In this document: positions 49,330-61,379 of the stretch, piece by piece
Layout of the letters: each line of letters begins with the position of its first letter
How positions within the stretch are numbered: the stretch's first letter is position 1
Assembly: GCA_005281725.1 (NCBI GenBank)
Contig: SSBO01000008.1
Span: forward strand, 62,001-126,000
From: Wuchereria bancrofti
Lineage: Eukaryota > Nematoda > Chromadorea > Rhabditida > Onchocercidae
Direction: 5' to 3'
DNA: 64,000 nucleotides
Position numbers and translations under genes: made by a program
Notes under the pieces: model-generated
Database searches by the model: none
What the model was told of the DNA's origin: nothing
What the model saw: the letters and a program-made list of their open reading frames with translations, nothing else

Positions 49330-49500
49330 TCAAAAACGAAGGAAACGTCATGGCGGAAATGTCGTGTCAGAAATGTCTTGTTGAAAGTGAGAGGAACGTT
49401 GAAAAGATATGACAGAAGGAAATGTCGTGTTGAAAGTGAAAGGAACTTTCGATCAACGTTAGAAAAATATAGTATGAAGAAATGTCATGTCGGGAATGAC
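49330..49500 (+). repeat. Degenerate tandem repeat around GAAATGTCGTGT
   Basis: The motif GAAATGTCGTGT (or close variants) occurs at least four times, alternating with GAAAGTGARAGGAAC. A 66-codon open frame, Arg/Lys-rich, runs through it and is probably a by-product. Confidence 0.6.
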
Positions 49501-52239
49501 AAAACAAACAAAACTAAAAATAAATAAAAAAAGTATGATAGAGCTGCAAAAAATAAAGTTAAATTTAAAAGTATATCAAAAAAATAAATAAAAGTACGAT
49601 TTCATTTATATTTTTCTTCAGAATACAAAACGGTTCTTTATTTTCGTAACACTTCCATTTCCAATTCACATGAATTTTTTATTTTTTAAAAGCAAAGAAA
49701 AAAACAGTTTATTGATTTTGTTTTTATGTTTTTTTGCATCATTTTCATAAATTTGCAACAATTTTACTTTCAATATTTCCTTCGTTTTTATTTCCGTTCA
49801 ATTATTCCTAAAGTCCCCAGTTTTCACTTGAAAAATAAGCAATTTGTAGTTTAAATATTCATTTTTTTTTTCTTTTTTGTTTATTCCTAATACGAAAGGC
49901 AGTAGTAATACTCAAATTTGAAATTGAGATAGTTTAAATAAAATTTTCACGATAGTCTATTGTGAAAATTTCAGTAAGCAAAACAGTTTAATCAAATTTT
50001 GTAAACCGTTGTATAAGGCGGAATTATAATTAGGGTACAAATGAAATGGAAGTTAAATTAAGACGAAGATAGTTTGAAATTAAATTATACTGAAGTTATT
50101 TTGCTTAAGTATTTTTAAGTTATTTGATAGTCGAGTTTGATCTGTTAATAACAATTAACAAATGTTACCAAAACATCTAATTAACATTTGTTAACTGATT
50201 TAATAAGTCACTAAAAACAAAAAAACGAAAAATGGAATTTTATATGATTAAAAATTTGTCCTTAAAAAAATGAAGTCTTTTTTTAATAATAATTTAGTCA
50301 AATAGGCTATATCTCAAATTTTAATGAATAACTTGATTGAAGAATGAATAAATTATATGCTTCATTAGTGCTTTTTGATGAAACAAATAAAAAATTTCTT
50401 CATTTTCAAAAAAAAAAATTTCAAAATGGAAATTTTCTTGCAGAATGAATCAGTTAAATTTTTTTCTTTGTAATGCAAAATTTTAAAAAAAGAAAAGTAG
50501 AAAAAGCCCTTTTAAATGTTATACAATTTTATCTTTGTTACCTTTTTTCTTTTTCTTTCAGCAACTTTTCCTTTTTAAAAATTTGAAAGAATTTGTCGAC
50601 TAATATTAAATTCTCATCATGTCAATAATTCTAATTCTTTGGCTTTTTTTCATTCGAAAAGATTTGAAATATTTTTAAAAAATAAAAAAAGTATTAATTC
50701 TTTAATTTTCAAATAGCAAAGCATTTTTGCATTATTAAATGACAATTAGGAAAAGAAAAAGTAGTTCTCAGTAGCAAATGAATGATTTTATTCCTTTTCA
50801 AACTTAACCAAATGTAAATCATGCAATATATAATCCAAGAGAATGTTTGAAATTGGAATTTGAAACAAACTTATTTTTAATTATTGAATTCATATGCTTG
50901 TGATTGGTTTGAAAAATTAGTTTTTGCTGCCGAAAACTTCCGCTTCGACTAATAATTAAATTTTCTGTTGATAATTGTAAGAAATAAAACCATGAAATGT
51001 GAAAGAAGTTTTTAAAAAAAATAAAAAAATCTATTCATTTTTTTAAAATTTAGCTGTATGAAACTCTTATATAAATTGTAAAAGGTAGCATTATCATTGT
51101 GTTAATTCTAAATTCAACATCAATTAATTATCAATTAATTAGTAACATTTTTCTTTGGAGATTTTGAAATTTTTGATAATATTTTGATCAAAATTTATTT
51201 ACTAGCTTTCGTATTTTATTACTTGTTTATGCTTACCTACATCATAACTGCTAGCTGTTTTTTACTTTATGTTGCAGTTATTAATCCTTTTCTTTTTTCA
51301 AATATCTCCATTTCTACTTCTTACACAGTGCTACTGGTAAGTGTATATGTTTATATACTTAGCCATAACTTCTTCTATTGCAAATGTTTTTTCTTTTTTG
51401 TTTTTAAAAAGAAAAAAAAATTTCCGCAACACTTCGATTTTTCTCTTAATTTTCTGTTAAATCAGTTTTTTTTTCTCTGTACAATATATTATTAATATCT
51501 TCTTTGTTTAGCAACTCACCTTTCCTTTTTACCACTGATTTCACGTTCGCTTGTTTTTCCTGAAAAGAACTTTATTTTCATGCCATTTTGCATCTGTTTA
51601 TCATTTTACCAAATCTCTTTTTTATATCTTTTCTAAATTTCGCTGATTTTACGCCTCTTGTTAATTAAATCTCAATTCTTGGAAGTTTTCCCTAAAGTAC
51701 TTCTTCTCACTTTTTTATTTCTTTCTTTTTTAATTAATTTTAAACTATGTCTTCTTGCTAAAGTTCAATTTTTCCTCATAGCCTGTGTTTTTTATTATTT
51801 CTGCTCATTGTGTGACATTTTTGATCATTTTGGTTTTGCATGCTTTTTTGCCAACTCCATTTTTTATGTATTACATTATTTCAATTTTCCCTTTGCATGT
51901 CTTTTTATTAATTACAGTTTTTTGTGTTTTCCGTGATTATTTTAACCTCATGCATGTCTTTTTGCTAGCTCCTAATTGCATGCATTTGCATTTTTGCATG
52001 CATTTTTGACGAAATGTAATACCGAAAATATTGATGTTAGACATAAAAAACCGCTACGATCTAAATGGATCTGAACGCAAGTAGCAGCAAATGATACAAA
52101 CAAAAGAAACCAAAAATTAAGTAAAAAAAAAAACCAAAATTAAGTGGTACAAACAAAAGAAACCAAAACTAAATGACAGCGTAACATATATACACCAAAA
52201 AGCATGACTTATGTCAATAAACATAAAATTGGTAAAATT

Positions 52240-52660
52240 ACCGTTGAACCACTTGCTGTTACTTACCACTATTTGCCACCTTGCTACAATTTGCACTTTC
52301 TGCTACTTTCTACCAGTTTCTAACTACTGCTTCCTATTGTTTGTGACACCTGCTGCTACGTATTACTTGCTACTGCAACCACTTGCTGCCACTTGTCACT
52401 GTAACCACTTCCTACCACTTGCCGTACAAGTAGCAAGTGGTTGCAAAGTGATTACTGTAGGAAATGACTACGGTGGTTACAGTAGCAAATGATCACGGTG
52501 ACAAATGATTACTGTAACAAGTGGCTACTGTAGCACGTGGTCACAGGCGGTTGTAGTGGTGGATGTTCACGGCAGCGTGTGGTTGTAACAGATTACGATA
52601 GCATATGGTTGCAGCACGTGACTACAGTAGGAAATGATTGCAGTAAAGGCGATACTAAGA
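52240..52660. repeat. Long imperfect inverted repeat built from short tandem units
   Basis: The left arm repeats units like CCACTTGCTGTTAC and GCTACTGCAACCACTTGC. The right arm repeats the complement, such as GCAAGTGGTTGC and GGTTACAGTAGCAAATG. The centre is near 52428, where CCACTTGC and GCAAGTGG flank a 10-base spacer. The arms of about 180-220 bases could fold into a large imperfect hairpin. Composition is much less AT-rich than the neighbourhood. Confidence 0.8.
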
Positions 52661-54545
52661 TTCATATTCACGACATCATTCCACACCTTATCATCATTTC
52701 ATGGATTATCATTTTACAGTCCCTCTTATTGCATCATCATTTTACCACACAAATTATGTATGTTATTTATGCGAATATTTTATTATCTACCCATTTTATA
52801 TCATTTTTCTTTTAAAATAATCATTTAGTAATTCATTTTATCATTTTTTTTATATTTTTTTTATTTTTTTGTAGATTTGATAATCAATATGGAAATCATG
52901 TTTCGGTGAATTGATTAACTGAGAAAGAAGAGTGGTAAAAGGTTGTTAATGAATAAGTAGCGCGCATGATGGTCAACAATCATCTTGAACAATGTGACAT
53001 TTCTTATTTCACTCAGACGATTGAATTGATTTTCAATTTCCTCACTTTATTAATTTATAAATTCATTTTAAATCGTTGAAAAATTCCTGAAAAGTTTGAA
53101 AAATTTTTAAAGAAATAATTACATATTGAAAGTGTCTATCGATTTATTTTTTTTATTAACAAATTCTTTCATTTCTTCTTTATTTTAAATTTGTGCTCAG
53201 AAGCTAAATTCATCGACCTCCGTCCATCAGTGTTGCTGTTATGGTAATATCGATTTGAGATCTAAGCAATTAGCTATTGCCCTTATCTTTTTCCTATTTT
53301 ACTTCTTTTCTGCATCATTTCTATTATCCCTTCTTTCATTCTTTCTCTCACTCACTCCCTCTCCCTCTCTCTCTATCTCTCTCTTTTCTCATTAGAAGTA
53401 GGAGCGCATTTTCCATTTCATTCTGCCATATTGAAAAATGCTTTTCCTATTTCTGTTTGCGTTCATAAGAAGTATTTATTATGTAATTCAGGGCAGTTTT
53501 GTTAGCTGTATGTATTCATTAATTTCTTTTTTATTAATTGCGTAAAAAGTGAAAATAACGATAATGATAGTGATAGTGATAATAATGTTGATTGAATACA
53601 TTGTTGTAGTATAGTGCCGTACTGACCACCACTGTTAGGATAAAATTTGAAGTGGAAAAGAAGCGATAGCCACTGGATGGAACATATTTTTAAAATAGGA
53701 AAGGTCAAGGTTAATTTATTTCTCTCAGTCGTTAACTAATTCATGTGTTTATATCTTGACCTATATTTGTTTCAATAGTTCTATGATTAATCATAACTAA
53801 ATTACAATCGCTATAGTTACCTATATACTATCTTTTTATATTTACCCATTCTTATTATTATCCATTTCCTGCTACTTTAATCTCATTTTTATAATTTGTA
53901 ACTTTTGTAGAGATTAGTTACGGAAGAGTGATACTAAGCTGTTGATAATAAATGACATTTTAAAAGGATATAAAATTTGTTTACACTTTTATGATGTTTG
54001 TTTTTATACTGAATATTGATTAGATAGCATTTATTGCTAGTTAAATAAATGATATATAATGTTTATAATTGTATTATGTTAATTGAATAATTTTTATTAA
54101 TTTAAATTTCATTCATACATCCATTTAAGTTTTTTTGTTTATTTTTTATTTCTGTTTTATTCTATTTTTTCTATTTATTTATTCGTTCATGTCTTATATT
54201 GCATCACTCATATAATTTATTTTTCTCTATCTCTTTTATATATATCATTTGACTTCACTTTTTTATTTACTTTATAATCGATTTTTTTAAAATTTTTATC
54301 TACTTACCTACTTATTCATACATTTATTTACTTATCTGTTTCAACTAATTTATTTATTTCTTCATATTCACATGATTTGTTTGATCAGCAATAATTTAGC
54401 ATGTACTGACTGATAAGAATGATATATTAAATGATAATAAGTGATAAAAAACGAACTATCATCCGTGATAAAAGAAACAACGAAAAACTAATTAAATAAT
54501 TTAAAATGTGTGTGATTTGAGAATTAAAGCATATGTATGATTTAT

Positions 54546-54665
54546 TGATTAAACATATATACATAATTTCTGATTAAGCGCACATACGTTGTTTACTGAT
54601 TAGGCGCACATACGTCATTTATTGATTAAGCGCACATAAGTGATTTACTAATTAAGTTCAAATAT
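54546..54665 (+). repeat. 26-base tandem repeat upstream of the SLC22-type gene
   Basis: Three full units of the type GATTAAGCGCACATACGT plus eight more bases start at 54572, 54598 and 54624, flanked by weaker units. The array ends about 50 bases before the first exon, in the likely promoter. Confidence 0.85.
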
Positions 54666-54722
54666 AACTGAAAACACATTTAATAATTGGATTTTTCCTA
54701 TTCATTATTTTTTAGATTTGCA

Positions 54723-57700
54723 ATGATGGGACGAAAAGATGTTGGCGATTTTATCGAGTTTGGTAAATATACTGGCTTCCTTTGTTTACTCTATGAGTTA
54801 TTGGTGGTATCACAAGTTAGTAATCTTATCTACATGATTTATGGAGGTTTGTTTTCATTTCATTTCACCCTTTTTTTTCTAGATTTATTTATTATTAAAA
54901 GTTTCACAAAAATATTTTTCCTTGCTACAATTCTTATTAAATAAAATTTTTTAATATTTTACTTCTATTATTAAAATATTCCAGAAGTACACTTTGTTTA
55001 TTTGTATTTAATGAATATTATAAGTGTTCTTTTTTTCTAATTCTGAAATAAATAGTTTTAAAGATTAGGTCATTTACTGATTAACTTTTAGTTATTTTCA
55101 TTTTTTTTCTTATATCAGTGTCTTCAAAAAGAAAAAATTATTTTTTAGAATATTTATTTCCTAAAAAATATTTTACCTATTTAAAAAAAAAATGAATAAA
55201 TAAATAGTAAGTTATAATTAGAAATAATTTAGTAAATGTTTGTTTTCAGATTAAAACACCTAATTTCTAAGAAACTTTACTTATTTATTTTTTTAGTTTT
55301 TTAAATACAATATGTACTAATTTAATTTGAGAAACTTATTTTTTTTATGGAAGAATGTTTTGGCACAGGAAATTTCTAGTACAAGAATATTTGATCTAAG
55401 TTGTCTTTTTTTTGTAAATATGAAGAAATGATGGTTGGTGATATTTCCTCTGATAATTAGGGTAACTTTTAAGGGAAAATACATTTTGTTTGTGTTAAAA
55501 TTTAAAGAAAAAAATAGGAAATAACTTTATATTATTATTCAGCGATGTTAGTTGTTTATCATTAGATCAAAATATTGGTTTAACTGACAAAATGTGCGAA
55601 TACTTATATACATACTTTCTTTCCATATTAATTAGTCAAACTGATAGAGATGTTAAAAAGGAAAAAAAAAATCGTCTTCAGAAGTTCTAATCATTACCAT
55701 CATCACCTCTTTGGTAATATTAATTAATTTCGAACTGAAAGTACCAATAAGTTTTCACATACACAAATAAGTTTTCACAACTTCAACAAGTATTAATTAA
55801 ATTTTTTGAGTATGTTTTTCTTTCATTATCTGCTGCGGTAATGCAGGCTTCGCATGAGTGACTTTATCTTATCACTTTTATCACTTTTTAAATAGCATTT
55901 TGGATAAGAATGCACTAAGGTGTGTCACCGAATCTATCAATTCAGTTGAATGACGAAATACGAATCGGTACTGTATAGTAATTAGTTTATTTATTTATTC
56001 ATTTTACTTTAGGTTGAACTTTTTATTTTTTGCGCTTTTGTGCTTTTCTCTCTGTGCTCGTTATGCGCTTTTCACTTTATTTAATTAGCATACATCTCAG
56101 TTGTTTTATTATTCGGTGATTATTCATTGATAACATGACGGTCTTAATAAAATTTTTTTTGTCATCATAAACAAAGTGTTTTAATATCTTTTTTTACAAT
56201 TTTTTAAATTTATGAGATTAATAATTTAAGTTTATACAAGATCCTACTAATGAATACAAAATGAATATACTTTGGAAAAAATATAGCTCTAGCAAATTTT
56301 GTGAATTATTTTTAAATTTAATTTGATAAGCTAAAGAAAAGTTAGCCAATAAATAGTTAATAAACATTCAGACATATGTGTATATTTGATTTCTTATATT
56401 AATATTTTTTTCTGTTTTTTTCGAATGATGAAAAGTCTTACAGACAAATCATATAATTTACTCGTACAAAGTGCAAACATTTTGTATTAATAAAATAATT
56501 TGGAATATTTCAAATATTTGAATGTTTAAGTTATTGAATTTGTTTCTTTATTTTCTTGTTAAATAAAAGGCTAAAATACTAATGAAGTTTCATTTGCAAA
56601 AAGGAATGAAATGAGGTTTTCATGATATATAAAATATGCAAGGGAAAATTTTCAATTTGAAATACTAAGTATTTAAATTATATGCCTGCTATTATAATGT
56701 GTATAATATATATTGTAATATATAATGTAAAGAATAGAAAGAATTTTATTATTAGTTGGTAGAACAAGATGATATATTTCATTTTTTATATCATAAAGAT
56801 AATAGAAATTTAATTTGCATTATCATTTTAGATAATGATAATAGGCTTGTAATTTATTAGACTTTAGAATTACTTTTAGGACAAAAAAGAGTGTAATCTT
56901 ACTATTAAATTAAAAGCCATTCTTTGTACAAATAGCTATGCTTTGAATGAAATTACCGCTTAACAGTTCTTATCATTTTAGGTGCTACAGCTCGTATCGA
57001 AGGATGTGATGGTCATATGTTTACCGGTATAACATCAAAACAACAATGTGAGGAATACGATAATTATATGAATTCAACAGGAGAATGTTCAGAACCGATT
57101 TTAGGCGCAGATTTTGAATCAGTTGCTTATGAAGTGAGTGGTGTTAGTTTGATTAAAATAAAAACTGATAATTAAGTTGCATTGTTTGTTTTTAAAAGAT
57201 TTTTTCTTTCTACTTTTTCTAAACAATGATATCAAAAAGTTAGTAAAAAGTAAGCGCTAGATTGAGAAGAATCTTAAAAGTATTAAACATAATGTTAAAT
57301 ATCTGATCAGTAGATTTTACTAGTTTAATCTCTCTCTCTGTCTTGTTCTCAATTAATCAATCTCTTGTTCTCAATTAATCAACAAAAGCAGAAAAACTAT
57401 TAAATTTGGTAAAAAAAAAGACGCGCAAAATAAATATAAATTACAATGTAATATAGTTGAATATTTCCGATATTTTGAATTCCTCGTCCACTTCATGCAA
57501 TTAATGTTTGAATATTTCAGTTTCATTATTTTTGTAATTCAGCGACCAAAGTTAAAATGAGTATATCGTTGCAAATGATTGGTATTATGTTTGGTGCGAT
57601 GACATTTGGCCAACTTTCTGATATGTTTGGTCGAAGAGCGGTGAATTATTCATTCAAATCACTTTTTAAATTAAATATTAAATTAATGTAATCATTAAAA

Positions 57701-60700
57701 CCATTAATATTAACAGCAATCTAACCTATATTCGGGCAGCTAACATTTGAAATTATTATTTATACTAACAAACATGAGATATACTATTTTATTTGAATAC
57801 TGAACAGTCGTAACAATTTAAGTATTCCAATTTTTTAAATGAAATCGTTAACTAAATGATCAATTATAACTACCAGATTCATTAGTTCGTTGAGAAGAAA
57901 ATAGAACTGTTTTTTTACGATAAAATCAATAGTGGATTCAAGTTCAGAAATATTTGAACATTAGCGCTTTTTCAAAAATCATCAATAACAAAGAACTGTG
58001 TTTGTCTTGACAAATTCATATGGAATATTTCAATGAAAATTGTAAATTGGTTTATTTAAAATAATTTACAGTTTGTTATCTTTCATATAAAAGAAAATAA
58101 AAAAAATGAGTTAAATGAACAAATTTAATTATTATGCGTCAATTTTTAGATTCTTTTGTTCGGAACGATTGGCTTGATTGTTAGCGGCTTAGCATCAACA
58201 TTCATAAATAATTTGGTTGCCTTCACAATTGCTCGATTTTTTGTGATGTTCTTCACGGGTGGAAAACATAGGTGAGCTAAAACATCTTATTTTCTATTAA
58301 ATTTAACGATATAGGAAATTTAATCGAAATGTGAATTCTTTTTATAGCAATCGATTAAAATGACAAATCGAGCAATTTTAACTGATGATAAATGCCTTAA
58401 ATTGAACAATAGAAGTTTCGTGTTGAATGAATATTCAGTCTTTTTTTCGATATCTCGATATTGTTGCTGCAACATTTTTTCTTGTTTAATGTATCAAAAT
58501 TTGAATAATGTTTAATCACTCCTTTTTTTTAAAGAAAAATTAGAGATAAGTTTATTTACAAAGAAAGAAAAATGAAGAAATGGAAAATTAAAATATCAAC
58601 AAAATTGGAATAGGTATTGCTAGTAAATTTTCCTAATTTCATACATTCTAAAATGAACTAAAATGAACTATAAATAATTAATGATATCCGGAAGATGTGA
58701 AATAATCATGAAAGATTTCTTTACAGCGTTTCTTATGTATTTATGATGGAGAATTTACCTGCTAAACATCGTATGTGGTTGGTTACCGTTATTACCTATT
58801 CTCCGAATTATATCATTTTTGCCGGTTTAGCATATCTAACTGGCGAGTGGCGTTTATTGTCACGTGTTGTCGCTCTTTTAACAGTTCTTCCAGTTATCCT
58901 ATTAATGTAAGTTTTAAAAAAAGAAACGAAGAAATCGAAATTTCAATTCTTATCAATATTTTTGTTGCGGAGAATCAGAATAACAGAAAAAAGATTTTTC
59001 GAATTATCATGACCTAATTACAGTTTTTTTCACATTATCCTTTATTCCCCCATTTATTGGTGCCGGTTATTATTACTACATTTATTATTGCCACTATTAT
59101 TATTACTATTAATTACTGTTAATCATCAGTTATTAATTAATTGTTTGTTAATTACTACTGTCATTGTTATTACTATTGATGATTTCTATTATTGTTAATC
59201 GTTAATTTCTTTAGATTTGCATATGAAAGTCCAAGATGGTTGATTCAAAAGGGAAAAATTGATGATGCTCGTCAGGCGCTTGTTGGTATGAGTAGATGGG
59301 ATAATAAGAATACTCCGGAACGCCTTCAAGAATTAGATTTCTTATTGGACAAAGAACGTGAACGTTTAAGAGAGGTATAAAATTTGACTCTTTTCTTTTT
59401 TTGTTTTCGTTTCTTTTAATGGTGAGAAGAGAATTTTTAATACAATTTTTAGCTGAAGAAATTTAAAGAAATATGAAAGTTTTGTTTAATTTTAGGCGAC
59501 TGCAATATCAAAGACGAATTACACATATTGCCATCTATTCTCAAACAAAAATTTTGCATCATACAGTATTCTTTTTGCTTATAGTCTGTACGTTATGTTT
59601 TATTACAACTTTTTTTTTTAATTTCAAAAAAAAGATGAATAGAAATATTACTATAAGTGATTCTACTTTACTTAATAAAGAAAGCATGAAAAAATTACAA
59701 TATATATTGAAGTTTTTCTTAAATTGTATTTTATAATTTGATAATTAATTTTTATTTGATTTTAAACATCGTCTCATCAGTATTAATCTAATCAAGGAAT
59801 AAATTAAATGATGATTGATGTTGTAAATCTATTTTATGGTATTTTATATTGCTATAATTTTTTCTGATTTATTTTTTTTTAGTTACATCGTCATTGTAAC
59901 GACGAATATTGTAATAAGATTGTGAATTGAAGAAATATGGAAATGTATTCCTAATTAATCATTTAATTACAATTACACGATGAATATAGAAAGAAGTATC
60001 CAAATATCTGTCATATGACTTAATTTTTAATTTTTAGGATGATTACAAGCATCATCTCATACGGATTAGTGTTTAATATGGAAAAACTTTCCGGCTCGAT
60101 TTATCTTAATACCATCATTGTTGGCTCATTGCGCTATGCGATTAATCTTATTTGCGCCATTATTGATATTAAATTCATTTGGGCTGGACGACGTCTTTTA
60201 CATGGATTATCGATGTTTTTTATTGCTATCAGTCTTGGCTTAGTATTTTTGATCATTCTATTCGGTAAACTTTTTATTTCATAATGATTTTAATAATTAT
60301 GCACTAATTATCATATGCTTTTATTTTCTTTTACTATAATGTTAAAATTATGTGATTTTTAAATAGCTTTTTGATCGTTGCAAACAATTTTTGTCTTATC
60401 AATTAATGATTAAATATTTCATTATTGAATATACAAATAAAAATTAAATATATAAGTGAAAAAATTGAGGATTAAATATATAAATGGAAGTTTCAAATTT
60501 TTATATAATACAAATTAAATGAATTTTATCTACAAAAATGTTTTTTTTTTTTCAGATTTTAATTTACAAACAATTATCCGTATTACGGCTTTATCAGCAG
60601 CAGCAATGTGTAGTCAAATTTACATACTAAATGCTGTCACACCATCAGAACTGTTTCCAACAGCTATACGTAATAAGGAAATTGGCTTTATTCAAACATT

Positions 60701-61379
60701 TAATCGTATTGGCAATATCATTGCACCGCAGATTTTTGTTATTGTATGTTTAATTTTTGTTTTTTAAAGAACTTTAGAATTTTGTAACAAAATGAAAAAG
60801 GAAAAGTTAGCTTTGATGAACATGCACTAAGTGCTGGAATAGTAGCCAAAATGTTTAAATAGCCCAGTGTGCTAACTACTTAGGAAAAATCTGAAACTTT
60901 TTATATGAATTGAACTTTATTTTGAATGAAATTCTCAAAAAAACATGTATTTATATAATAGTATTACTTTTTTTTCGTTGAAAGGATTACAATTTTAGTT
61001 TTAGTTAAATATAATATGATACGATAATGATATGAAATGATAATGAGAATTGCTTAACTGAAAGAGAAAAATTGTTTTGATGAATTGATTGGATAATATG
61101 GCATCTTATTTAATAAATATTTTGCAGTCATTCATAATTAAATTGAAAAATTTGCAAATTTAGGGTGAACTGTGGCCTCCACTTCCGTATCTTACAATGT
61201 GTCTTTTTGCTTTGGTTGAAGTAATGGCTTTTCTATGGATTGTTCCCGAAACTAAAGGGAAACCAATGCCTGATCGAATGCCTGGTGATGAGGATACTAC
61301 TGTTAGAGCTGTTAAACCTCTGATTAAAATCGATAAGAACAGTGATGAACGTATGCCATTGAATGAAATGAAAAAGTGA
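54723..61379 (+). CDS. SLC22-type organic ion transporter, major facilitator superfamily (526 aa)
   Basis: Ten exons: 54723-54846, 56982-57133, 57521-57640, 58150-58271, 58727-58906, 59215-59374, 59496-59587, 60038-60264, 60556-60743 and 61164-61379; phases fit throughout and the sum is 527 codons with stop. The N-terminus (MMGRKDVGDFIEFGKYTGF) leads into helix 1. A cysteine-bearing extracellular loop of about 60 residues (EGCDGHMF...QQCEEY...GECSEP) follows. Family marks include QLSDMFGRRA after helix 2, FAYESPRWL after helix 6, PTAIRN in the second half, and IVPETKGKPMP after helix 12. These identify the organic cation/anion transporter family of the plasma membrane; the substrate cannot be predicted. 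The tail is charged and ends MKK. I start at the first ATG after a TTTTTTAG acceptor, a likely SL trans-splice site; a further upstream exon is possible because the frame stays open to that acceptor. Confidence 0.9.

Larger units (their letters stand above)
42458..54715. other. Gene-poor 12 kb region
   Basis: I found no supported coding exon in this stretch. Contents: a CA-type microsatellite (about 43960-44030), poly-A/T tracts, a run of 19 C (47707-47725), a degenerate repeat (49330-49500), pyrimidine-rich DNA (51220-51960 and 53340-53392), TGCATG clusters (51890-52010), a long imperfect hairpin (52240-52660) and a 26-base tandem repeat (54546-54665). Parts may be distal promoter of the SLC22-type gene. 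Confidence 0.5.

Noticed and set aside
51184..52009. Several hydrophobic plus-strand frames
   Set aside because: They are T-rich frames in a pyrimidine-biased region with no exon signals.
52211..52828. Three overlapping Cys/Leu-rich frames
   Set aside because: They run through the inverted tandem repeat and reflect its units.
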